From: Pseudoalteromonas rubra
GTDB lineage: Bacteria > Pseudomonadota > Gammaproteobacteria > Enterobacterales > Alteromonadaceae
Length of the DNA stretch: 64,000 nucleotides
Assembly: GCF_005886805.2 (NCBI RefSeq)
Contig: NZ_CP045429.1
Location: 1,396,501-1,460,500 of the forward strand
Direction: 5' to 3'
Positions within the stretch are counted from its first letter, which is position 1. Each line of letters starts with the position of its first letter. The notes beneath the pieces are model-generated. The model saw only the letters and a program-made list of their open reading frames with translations. It ran no database searches and had not been told where the DNA came from. Shown here one piece after another: positions 37,901 through 45,384 of the stretch. The position numbers were made by a program, and so were the translations under genes.

Positions 37901-39257
37901 CCTGGGCATCGTCACTAATCGTCACACTGACCTGACTGGCATCCAAAGGCAGAGGCAATGAAATCATAGAAAAGCGGTTGGACGGCAGCAGGTTTATTGT
38001 GTGCCGATAACTGTCAATGACCAGCGTCAGCTCTGCGGCATTGGTGCTGCGGGTATACAGTCTAAGCGTATCAGACAAGCGTGGTTGTTCAGGTAATTCA
38101 AATTGCACGGCGCCCGATACCGCATGATAGTGCAAAGTCTGGCGCTGCTCGGTGGCAAACAAGCGATCTATAGCCGGGCGGTAAGCATGTACAACGCTTT
38201 GCTCACTGAAATGGCTGGTGAAGGCGTTGTCTGATTTTTTGGGTAATAAAAAGCGCACGGTACCCAGTGTATCCTGGAGCTCGGACAGGCGTTGTCGCTC
38301 AAGCGCGCTGGCCAGTGCGACATCGGCCGAGTGTAGCGATGAAATGTCATGGTGCTGGTAGACCTGTTCGAGGTGCCATTGTAAATTATCCGTCCAGTAA
38401 GGGTTAAACAAAGGTTCCGGCCAGGTTTGCGCCGCGTCGGTATCGTAAAGTCCTCGCTCCATGCGGACTAAATTCAGCAAAGTGTCACCCTGAGCCTCAA
38501 TACGCAGGTAGTTACCTGCCTCAACCGCTATATAGTCACTGCTACTCAGGCCAATGACCTGATCATTGCGCAATTTCACATTGTGAGTCAGACGGTATTT
38601 GCGCAGCTGAGGCGTAAACTCATCGGCAGGGGTGTCACTCAGCGATAGCTGACTGATAAGCGCACCATCCAGCCTGGCGGAGAGTACGCCGGGCTGAGCT
38701 GGATCAGGCAGGATGCGCCGTGCGTTGAGCCTGAGTTTGGTGGCTTCGGTGAAAAATAATTGAATGCTCTGCCCATCATTTAAGCGATAGTGCGTAGTAT
38801 GCGTTTGTGCCTCATAAAGCTGCATTGCCGGAAGCGCTAGTTTGACGGGGATGCGAAACGGGTCTCTGTGCCTGTGAAATAGACCTTGCCAGGCAGAGAC
38901 GCTTTGTATTTCATCGGTTGGGTTATAAAAGCGCAGCAAGCGGGTCGTTGTAGTGGCTGGCAACTGACACTGGTGTTGTGTGCAGCGCATGTCGGTTTGA
39001 GTAACGCGTTGCATGGCATAGGGAGATTGCCCCTGCCACACTTGAATAGCGCGTGGCTGGTTTTCAAGGCTCAACCAGTGTCCGGCTGGTAGTAAAATCA
39101 AACGTGATTGTCTGGCATCCAGATTGACAGTCGCTGCGCTGCGCTGCAATTGCAGTGTGTCCGGCTGGTACCAGCTAGGCGCACTTTGCAGTGCCGCAGG
39201 CACGGCCTGCGCGGGCAACAGACAACTTATCAGGAGCAATACAATCAAATAAGGCAT
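34929..39257 (-). CDS. Giant secreted protein ending in a probable outer-membrane beta-barrel
   Basis: The 1442-residue product has a signal peptide (about 1-18). Residues to about 500 are beta-rich. A helical, TPR-like region follows near 520-620 ('HWHFRLGEAEMLVSQDPQQA', 'ALGEHNTAQRYLGALLGHPY'). From about 1115 the sequence alternates aromatic and polar residues as in an outer-membrane barrel ('HQWWWQPFYYYTSIDKED', 'GWISLNWTQDWFRNNHSIRF'). TPR plus barrel recalls exopolysaccharide exporters such as PgaA and BcsC, but I recognise no direct relation. The gene overlaps both neighbours (13 and 11 bases), so it belongs to the polymer operon. It is a good candidate for moving the polymer across the outer membrane. 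Confidence 0.75.
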   Translation of the reverse strand: MPYLIVLLLISCLLPAQAVPAALQSAPSWYQPDTLQLQRSAATVNLDARQSRLILLPAGHWLSLENQPRAIQVWQGQSPYAMQRVTQTDMRCTQHQCQLPATTTTRLLRFYNPTDEIQSVSAWQGLFHRHRDPFRIPVKLALPAMQLYEAQTHTTHYRLNDGQSIQLFFTEATKLRLNARRILPDPAQPGVLSARLDGALISQLSLSDTPADEFTPQLRKYRLTHNVKLRNDQVIGLSSSDYIAVEAGNYLRIEAQGDTLLNLVRMERGLYDTDAAQTWPEPLFNPYWTDNLQWHLEQVYQHHDISSLHSADVALASALERQRLSELQDTLGTVRFLLPKKSDNAFTSHFSEQSVVHAYRPAIDRLFATEQRQTLHYHAVSGAVQFELPEQPRLSDTLRLYTRSTNAAELTLVIDSYRHTINLLPSNRFSMISLPLPLDASQVSVTISDDAQVDLAIRVRELQALPNNAVLYQRPGLLEDKSPAIAYRLEQQLQRLGHSYQQAQSRFVLARPQQADTTTSLSASHWHFRLGEAEMLVSQDPQQALPLLKALITSPHEEVVIRAWQLRLRAFWALGEHNTAQRYLGALLGHPYPELQRYAAQQLLAHYQKNQAIQSILGLCSLWRNALPECRDALISSFAELKQDLYALWLGHDTRNDNHTLQPLSAQLGYTHPVSNPPVLDYSLRHHGVSTVLSETSNTTAYPLADESITITAHQPMVLRVSARSKAIETEQSQMSWLHAHQAKLRKIMPIFDDIPATTVLRIDEDDQPRLSIASTGYFALSAGEQLTLSSEKLLLLQFSALPPSHNITNALDLAGTLWQEDFISLLYQTPLGSANTVTTQRDLLLNALLRLETQSLSEHEFTALSARLMQHPPAESLATLYGRIQSFGHWEAFNSYQNYAGTQLIDLSALSKRSAAEQFSRHTSRDDALPGLILRPNHSLALNLSELQSLQVRLVFHFANAELLQQHQRPQISIDRIAGNLLWRLDNNRSELGLTRADLSAPGLTLRWLNPFAAQLLSVEVEAYQQGRWQAIELAAEQLFYYGDEANPITAKLSQDAVLKLEYVEQGARREQSGFYPAGLLTLAPQTASLARFYRWQLDPNRHKLAVAPPVQPYRVAQPEFVYTRNENTYHQAIMQADGNLTHIEGVMQYNRDGIYQSSEPLGSEHTLDLGIRLRNRYKQHWYRLESFFRLNNTSEPSFSINGLYDWLDDEDDWFAKAQWYNRWQESPLSRETHLTSQWTVAIGEIWREDQHWRHQWWWQPFYYYTSIDKEDYLADETISNAMFNFYRYNHSDGWRGGYRIRHQSKVDSQLSAQLTTTSNSDWTSLDVASLSGVWQQYYQGHIFSAGLSSSYVFADDHRPNATWQYLTTLGWQTLFDFSEHTAGWISLNWTQDWFRNNHSIRFEVTLGNLQRSGFDPFAHDEIIFESLQLTHFLEQDLYGR

Positions 39258-39997
39258 AGGGTAAACTGTTCCATAATATCGGGCTGTGCGACCAGTCGTT
39301 CGCGCATGGAGCGACTGATCTCAATATGAATAAAGTAGCCTGCCGGTAATCCCAGGCGGTGCATAACATTGCGTGTACCACCTAATTCAGACACTTGCTG
39401 CGGGTACTGATAAGTATGCTCGCTCAGTTTTGACAAACACATCTGCAATTGTGACAAAGCGTCGGTACTTTGTCTGCCCTGGCTGATAATGAAATCCGCC
39501 TGGCGTGCCTGAGGCGTGCGACGTTTGCTTTGGCTGAAACCATGTAGCTGGTACAGGTGACTGGTTGGGTAACGTCGTGCAAACGCCTGTGCCGCCGCGG
39601 CGTGTAGGCCACTTGGGCGATGAGAATAGTCCATGCTGTATAAGTCCGGGCTGGGCGCTTTGCGGTGCTCGGTGTTGATCACCAGTACCTGACATCGTGT
39701 AGCGAACACGGCTTTGCCTATTTTATCTGTCAGTTGGTCATGAAACTTATGCGGCACAGATAGCATGCAGGCAGAGCCTTTGGGCCGGTAATATAAATCG
39801 CCGCCGCCAAACTGTGCGGAGCTGGCTTGCAGTATAATCAGACCTGGCTGACTGCGCAATTGCCAGGGAGGTAGCGCCATGGGCTTTGCAAACCAGTTGT
39901 ACACTTGTTGCCAGCTGGGAGAGGGCAACTCAGCAGCGTCACTGGCAAAACCTTTGCCAGTAAGGAGCATCAAAAACAGGTACGGTTTAAAATTCAT
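39245..39997 (-). CDS. Secreted zinc-hydrolase-like protein (poly-gamma-glutamate hydrolase or N-formylglutamate amidohydrolase type)
   Basis: The 250-residue product has a signal peptide ending FAS. The mature part has a possible metal site: VPHKFHDQ (His83, His86, Asp87), 'NTEHRKAP' (His111), 'DYSHRPSG' (His126), 'YQLHGFSQ' (His152) and a late 'FIHIEISRSMRERL'. This order is like N-formylglutamate amidohydrolases and PghP-type poly-gamma-glutamate hydrolases; the match is by eye. Such an enzyme could trim or release the polymer. I chose the start at 39995-39997 since it gives the signal peptide directly; it overlaps the upstream stop by 11 bases. A decaying version of the same fold seems present in the PgsC fusion. 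Confidence 0.6.
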   Translation of the reverse strand: MNFKPYLFLMLLTGKGFASDAAELPSPSWQQVYNWFAKPMALPPWQLRSQPGLIILQASSAQFGGGDLYYRPKGSACMLSVPHKFHDQLTDKIGKAVFATRCQVLVINTEHRKAPSPDLYSMDYSHRPSGLHAAAAQAFARRYPTSHLYQLHGFSQSKRRTPQARQADFIISQGRQSTDALSQLQMCLSKLSEHTYQYPQQVSELGGTRNVMHRLGLPAGYFIHIEISRSMRERLVAQPDIMEQFTLCLI

Positions 39998-42284
39998 GTT
40001 GCCACCATTGCGGTTGAGGAGGTGGAGTTGCATATTCTTCCAGTAAGGCAAACCACAGGGGTTGCTCCGCTGACACGATTAGCTGATTGAGCTGTTGTAT
40101 ATCCGTCCCGATTGTAAGCGTGACTGACGGGTAGGCGGTCAGGGCCGGATCTTTTGGGTGCAATAAGAATGCTGGCTGCGCAAGATCAGGCGCCAGAGCA
40201 TAGCGTTTGCGAGCAATACTGTACTCATCTGTCACCACCTTGCTGAATTGTCCGTCCAGCTGGGTAGTGAGGATGAGTGGTGCGACAGGATGCGTGCCTC
40301 TGACGAAAGGCTTGATCACAATCGCCATTGGCTTGTCACGGCCTCGGTAATCTTGGCTTAAAGTCTGCCCGGGTTGTAGCTGAAATAGCCGTACTTTCCA
40401 GTAATCACGTCGCGTTCCCTGATTGATAAATAGTCGCAAAGCTGGGTCAGATAGGTCGGGTGCCTTGTCCAGCTGGTCGATTTCCTGCTCGGTGTAGCGG
40501 ATCCCGGTATTACTGAGTGTGATGATTTTGGGCACGGGCGCTGCTACCAACTCAGTTTGCTGCATACTGAGTTGGGCGTCATACAGCTGTGCCAGATCAA
40601 CGAGTGGTTTATACTGAAATGGTTCAGCCGGCTGTGGCAGTGCAAAGTACTTTGGCGGACTGTAAACCAGTGCAGTATTGGAGACCGGTAAACTGACGAA
40701 CAGAGCTTGTGATAGATAGCCGCTTTGTTTCTCCTCTACGGGGGGAGGCGCGTTGAATAACCGCACTTTGAGGATCAGTTGCTGCTCAATAAAGTGGAAC
40801 TCATTGTCGGCACTTTGGCTGAACCAGGCGCCAACTTCGGTGAATCCATTTTGCGGTGCGTCACATAAGGTGGCACACACATAATTTTGGTGATGCATTG
40901 CACTTTGTCTGCTTTGCAATTTCACGGCCACCGGATCTGCGCTACTCACTGTTACCCGGTGTGCCTGATGGCTCAGGCGCAGATAGCGTTTTTCGCTGTC
41001 CGTAATGGCTTCGCGGCGGGTTTCCGGGGTGATCAAACGGTCAAAACCACTGTTCAGCCCTGTCAGGGTTAACGTTTCTGAGCGCAGTAGCTGTTGCTCG
41101 GCATCATACACGCTGAGCTGAACTGAGCTGCCTGGGGCACCTCGCATATCGAGTTGCAGATCGCTGTCACCTTGCACAGTGTATTCTGCCTGGTTCGCTT
41201 CGTTAAGGTGGTAGTAATAGCTGTGTAAGGGCGCAATCACCTGCTCCAGCTCATTGCGCCACGTGGTGATCATCTCCACACGGGAGCGGATCACCAATAG
41301 CCCCGGTTGCATATCTGGCAGCAAGAAACGTGTGGAGTCATCGGTGCTAACTGGCTGCAGTGTCAGCGGTGCCTGCTGCTGGGTGAGATCATACCATGTC
41401 AATTGCAGGTCTTTTATATCTCCCTGGGTTTGTAAATTCACATCACCGGCTTCAGACAGGCGGATTGAGGCGGCCAGGCCGGGTCGCGTATAGTATCCAT
41501 CCAAATCAAACTGTTGCGCGGAAAAGTCATAGGTAATAACGTTGTATGGCAGCGATTCATAGAGAATGTCTGCGTCAAAGTCGATCCCCGGGATCCCCTG
41601 TGGTGCGAGTTTGCGCCAGTCGTACGATACCGCATTGGCTATTTGCTGCGGCTGTAAGCCGCTATCGCCCAGTGTATGATAACTGGTCATACGCTCCCGC
41701 CATTGCTGGGGCAGCTTAAGCCAGGTGCGTGTTACATCATCCGCGTTGGTGGGCGTTTTACCATGGATACGGACCACCACGCCGCGCAGGCTGGGCTCTT
41801 CCGGAATGAGCCGCAGCGAAATTTTACTGGCTCGCGTCAGTTGTTGCCAGTCGACGTAAAACGACTGACCGGAGGTGACAGCCAGTGCCTGTCTGTCTTC
41901 AATTAGTTGCTTAACCTGTTGCTCACCTTCTTCAAGCGCAAGTTTGGATGCGTGGTGATAGGTGTGCTTTTCCAGCTCGTTATCCTGACTGTCCAGCAGC
42001 CGGTATTCAATTGCATAATTGATAGGCTTATCAAGCACGGTTTGGCTGGCAAAAATGGCATTCGACAGTACTCGAATAGCCACAGTTCGTGACGTTGGGA
42101 ATGTATAAATAAGCGGTCTATCTGGGCTCAGCCAGTGCACCACAGAGCGGGTTTCCTCTTCGCTGCGTGCAGCTATTCGCTCTGCCGAATTCAACCATAC
42201 ATATAGATGCAGTGCGACCCGATACCCCGCGGCCAGCAAAAGGATGATGAGCAGAACCTGGAGGATGCGTTTAATCCAATACAT
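39987..42284 (-). CDS. Membrane-anchored periplasmic protein of the polymer operon
   Basis: The 765-residue product has one N-terminal membrane segment (about 7-27) and a long periplasmic part with mostly beta-strand character. Two Cys near 'NYVCATLCDAPQNG' may form a disulfide. I recognise no known domain. A strong AAGGAGG site precedes its ATG, and it overlaps the PgsC-fusion gene by 14 bases and the hydrolase gene by 11. By position it may link the inner-membrane synthase to the outer-membrane barrel or modify the chain, in the way periplasmic adaptor proteins do in other polymer secretion systems. That role is inference. Confidence 0.7.
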   Translation of the reverse strand: MYWIKRILQVLLIILLLAAGYRVALHLYVWLNSAERIAARSEEETRSVVHWLSPDRPLIYTFPTSRTVAIRVLSNAIFASQTVLDKPINYAIEYRLLDSQDNELEKHTYHHASKLALEEGEQQVKQLIEDRQALAVTSGQSFYVDWQQLTRASKISLRLIPEEPSLRGVVVRIHGKTPTNADDVTRTWLKLPQQWRERMTSYHTLGDSGLQPQQIANAVSYDWRKLAPQGIPGIDFDADILYESLPYNVITYDFSAQQFDLDGYYTRPGLAASIRLSEAGDVNLQTQGDIKDLQLTWYDLTQQQAPLTLQPVSTDDSTRFLLPDMQPGLLVIRSRVEMITTWRNELEQVIAPLHSYYYHLNEANQAEYTVQGDSDLQLDMRGAPGSSVQLSVYDAEQQLLRSETLTLTGLNSGFDRLITPETRREAITDSEKRYLRLSHQAHRVTVSSADPVAVKLQSRQSAMHHQNYVCATLCDAPQNGFTEVGAWFSQSADNEFHFIEQQLILKVRLFNAPPPVEEKQSGYLSQALFVSLPVSNTALVYSPPKYFALPQPAEPFQYKPLVDLAQLYDAQLSMQQTELVAAPVPKIITLSNTGIRYTEQEIDQLDKAPDLSDPALRLFINQGTRRDYWKVRLFQLQPGQTLSQDYRGRDKPMAIVIKPFVRGTHPVAPLILTTQLDGQFSKVVTDEYSIARKRYALAPDLAQPAFLLHPKDPALTAYPSVTLTIGTDIQQLNQLIVSAEQPLWFALLEEYATPPPQPQWWQHEF

Positions 42285-45200
42285 TCGGGCCTCCTTGCAT
42301 CATTTCCTCAAGCGCTTCCAGGGTAATAAGCCGGTTACGCTGAGCAAGGTATACTGCAGCGGTTTTACCTGCTTGTTGTACTTGTAACCCAAGCAGCCCA
42401 TTGTCGGTAAGCCGGATAGCCTGTAAATTGCATCGAGGCAAGTTCTGGCAGAGCGCATTTAACCAAGGCAAGTGCTGGGTTTTTGCATAGCGATCCAGGG
42501 TTATATCAAGCCTCTGTTTTTGCTCATCTGATAAGCTGACCCAGTCACCCGGGCCGGTCGCAGCGAGGCGTACTTGTAAGAATTTGGGTTGGGCGGATAC
42601 TGCGAGTAATCTCTCCTGCAGTGCCTGCTCCGAGACGGCGTAGTGTTGCTTAAAGTCGGAGGCCAGCCAAAGAGTTGCCAGTTCACTGCCCGGGCTAAAC
42701 AGGCGATAACCCGACTGCGGAGATGAGCCGATTTCCAGTCCTCGAGTAGCAATTTGACCCGCTACTTTCTCAACACTGATCCCAAGCCGTGCCATGGCTT
42801 TATGTAGGGCATTAATGGTTGAAGTATGACGAAAATCCGGCTGAGTGAACTGATAGGCGATAGCGCTGGGGCGGATCTGTGATGGTGCGCTGTGACTGCG
42901 TACCTGCAAACTTAAAACAGACATACTGGGGTTATGACGTACTGCGCTTTGATGTACCACATTATATAAAGTTCGTGTGTTAGTGGGAGACATCACGTTC
43001 GCTTCTTCGCTGGCATAGGGGTGAGCGCCGGCAATGAGCAGCGCCCTGGCACCACTGACCTGAAACAGATCCGTGGCAAATTGCAGGGTGTTACTTTCGA
43101 ATAGTGGCCTCGGTACCTGAATGGTCAGCGGCTGTGTGGTATTGAGGTTAATGGCATAAAACCCCTGACCCTGTTGATAGTAGCCAATTTCAGGCAACGG
43201 GGTGATGACCACCAGGCGTTGAACACTGTTGATGATAAGTTGCAGGCGGTAGCCCACCATGTTGGCGAGTCGGTTTAGCTGTTCCAGTTGGTTCAGATCA
43301 TCGTCCTCTAATGTTCTAGAGCGCAACTGATGGGACAGCCTGAAGAGGGGCTCAAGTACTTCATACTCCCATAACGCTGCTTCATTTTCTTCAAGCATAC
43401 GAAAATGGCCGCTGCCTTTGGCACTGATGTGCTGTGAGAACTCGGTGACCAGGTCTTCGAGCGGCAGGTTGAGCCGCTCTACGGGATATTGTGGTGCATT
43501 TGCGTTACTCCTGGCGGTGTGCGAGAGCAGCGTAGAATAACTCAGGTTATCGAAAAAGGTCTCCAACATGGCACCCTGATAGCCTGGGTAGGGCAGGTTG
43601 TCTTCACTAAGTAGCCCAAACTGACTGCGGTCAAAACCCAATAACCGGGTGAGTTGACGTTGTGACAGTGAATCGGGTAGCTGATTGTAAATCCAAAACT
43701 GACTTTGTTCAGTAAACCGGGTAAGTCGGAGCTGGGGGCGTGTATACTGATTCACGGCACGCAGTTGTAATACCTGATCCATGCTCAGTGCCGCAATAAA
43801 GGCCTGGTAGTAGGCACTTTGCGGACGTGTTTGTTGGCTGGCAGCCGACGGTGTTACGCGGGTACCAAGTGCCAGGGCGTTGCTGCCTAGAATGGCAAAG
43901 AGTTGCCCTGCGGCATCGCCCGCTAAACGCTCACTGGTGGGGTATGGCACAGTTACTATGTGTTCGCGCACCGGCGATTTGGCGAGGGCAAACAAGCCCC
44001 TTGGATGCGTTGTCTGGGCGTCTTTAATCACTAAAGTGGCTGGATTATCAATAAGCACAAAGCCCAGCTCGGCGAGTACCTGTGCGGCACGGCGTTGGGT
44101 ATCCGGATCCTGGCGGTTTTCATTCAATAAGCGAATGGCTCCCCGGAAGCGCTGCAATTGCTGCGCCTGCTGATAATGGCTGAGATTCAGTAAATCATAC
44201 CGTGCTGTGTACAGATAACTCTTATATTCACTGACATGGTGACTCAGCGGTGCACTTTGGGCTTCATCCACAGAGACAGGCTGTGCCGGGCTCTGCACTA
44301 AAGAAGGCACAAACATAATAGCGAAACCAATGCCGAAGGCCAGCAGGCCACCGACCATTGAGGTCTGGAAGGTGGCACGTAGCACCAGACCGAGGGCGTT
44401 CTTCTGGAAAATTTTAAGTGCCAGCAAGGTTGATAGCATATAGCCAAAGGCAAATGTATCAGTGGCTTTGAGGGTAGGGAAGTAATCAACCACAAAGTAA
44501 TTTAAAACCAGTTTATAGACGAAGCCGATGTTAAAAAACAACAATAGTAGCCGAGCACCTTCAAAATTAGCGTGCTTGAGCCGGGTAAAATTGAGCAATA
44601 TCGCGCCGAGTGACAAAATCACTGTGGTTTCAATGAGCGTTGTTAGTAGCTTGCTGGGTTGCATCAATTGCAGTGCCAGTAGTGCCGGGAGCATAATGCC
44701 ATTGAACTCCCAGCCATAGCGAATGTTAGCCCGGGAGGCCAGAAATGCGGTGATCACCAAAATGATATAGGCTTTTGGGGCAGCCAAAATGGAAGCGGCA
44801 ACTGCTTCATACATGATGGCAAGGTTAGCGATACTGAAATTGGTAAACGGCATCAGCACAAAACGTACTAACACAAAGGTAATGGCCAGCTGGATCAGCG
44901 TGACGCGCATGCCATAACGAAAGCCGCCATTCCACATTACGTTAGCGGTGAGGGCGATGATCACCAGGCCCAGGCTGTATAGCTGTCCTGCGTAATCAAA
45001 AGTAACGTCCCATAACGCCAGTATCTGACCTATCTGAGGCCAGAACAAGGTGTCCATAAACACGCGAACGAGAATACTGATCAAAATAATGGCAAAGAAA
45101 CGGTCCCGGCCAAACATCTCAGCGTAGCCCAGTCGTTCCATCACCACTTTGGCACTGAAGCGCATCAGCACGTAAACCACAATGGCCTCAATGATGATAA

Positions 45201-45384
45201 CGACGGCTGAGACGGGGCTGACAATCAGCAGAGGTACCAGATAGCCGGGCACCACCAGACCGGTGAGTGGAAAGCCAAACCGCAAGTTCAGCATGCATAC
45301 AACGGCAATCCCCACCCAAACAGTCGTTATGACAGACTGGCCGAGTCCGCTTCCATCCGGAAAAAGAGGTAACACCCACTCCAT
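42271..45384 (-). CDS. Tandem PgsC/CapC membrane protein fused to a large soluble region
   Basis: The 1037-residue protein begins with about twelve membrane helices (residues 15-365). PgsC/CapC is the integral membrane partner of the polyglutamate ligase and is normally about 150 residues. Its signature occurs at 42-50 as GLVVPGYLV, with 'GRDRFFAIILISILVRVFMD' after it. A second unit follows at about 222-365: 'YGWEFNGIMLPALLALQL', 'EGARLLLLFFNIGFVYKLVL' and 'GIGFAIMFVPSL'. The soluble 670 residues include a region near 750-840 resembling the hydrolase encoded two genes on, with VPRPLFES in place of VPHKFHD. Start overlaps the previous stop as TAATG. The duplicated PgsC could form the channel that receives the growing chain. 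Confidence 0.85.
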   Translation of the reverse strand: MEWVLPLFPDGSGLGQSVITTVWVGIAVVCMLNLRFGFPLTGLVVPGYLVPLLIVSPVSAVVIIIEAIVVYVLMRFSAKVVMERLGYAEMFGRDRFFAIILISILVRVFMDTLFWPQIGQILALWDVTFDYAGQLYSLGLVIIALTANVMWNGGFRYGMRVTLIQLAITFVLVRFVLMPFTNFSIANLAIMYEAVAASILAAPKAYIILVITAFLASRANIRYGWEFNGIMLPALLALQLMQPSKLLTTLIETTVILSLGAILLNFTRLKHANFEGARLLLLFFNIGFVYKLVLNYFVVDYFPTLKATDTFAFGYMLSTLLALKIFQKNALGLVLRATFQTSMVGGLLAFGIGFAIMFVPSLVQSPAQPVSVDEAQSAPLSHHVSEYKSYLYTARYDLLNLSHYQQAQQLQRFRGAIRLLNENRQDPDTQRRAAQVLAELGFVLIDNPATLVIKDAQTTHPRGLFALAKSPVREHIVTVPYPTSERLAGDAAGQLFAILGSNALALGTRVTPSAASQQTRPQSAYYQAFIAALSMDQVLQLRAVNQYTRPQLRLTRFTEQSQFWIYNQLPDSLSQRQLTRLLGFDRSQFGLLSEDNLPYPGYQGAMLETFFDNLSYSTLLSHTARSNANAPQYPVERLNLPLEDLVTEFSQHISAKGSGHFRMLEENEAALWEYEVLEPLFRLSHQLRSRTLEDDDLNQLEQLNRLANMVGYRLQLIINSVQRLVVITPLPEIGYYQQGQGFYAINLNTTQPLTIQVPRPLFESNTLQFATDLFQVSGARALLIAGAHPYASEEANVMSPTNTRTLYNVVHQSAVRHNPSMSVLSLQVRSHSAPSQIRPSAIAYQFTQPDFRHTSTINALHKAMARLGISVEKVAGQIATRGLEIGSSPQSGYRLFSPGSELATLWLASDFKQHYAVSEQALQERLLAVSAQPKFLQVRLAATGPGDWVSLSDEQKQRLDITLDRYAKTQHLPWLNALCQNLPRCNLQAIRLTDNGLLGLQVQQAGKTAAVYLAQRNRLITLEALEEMMQGGPNVLD

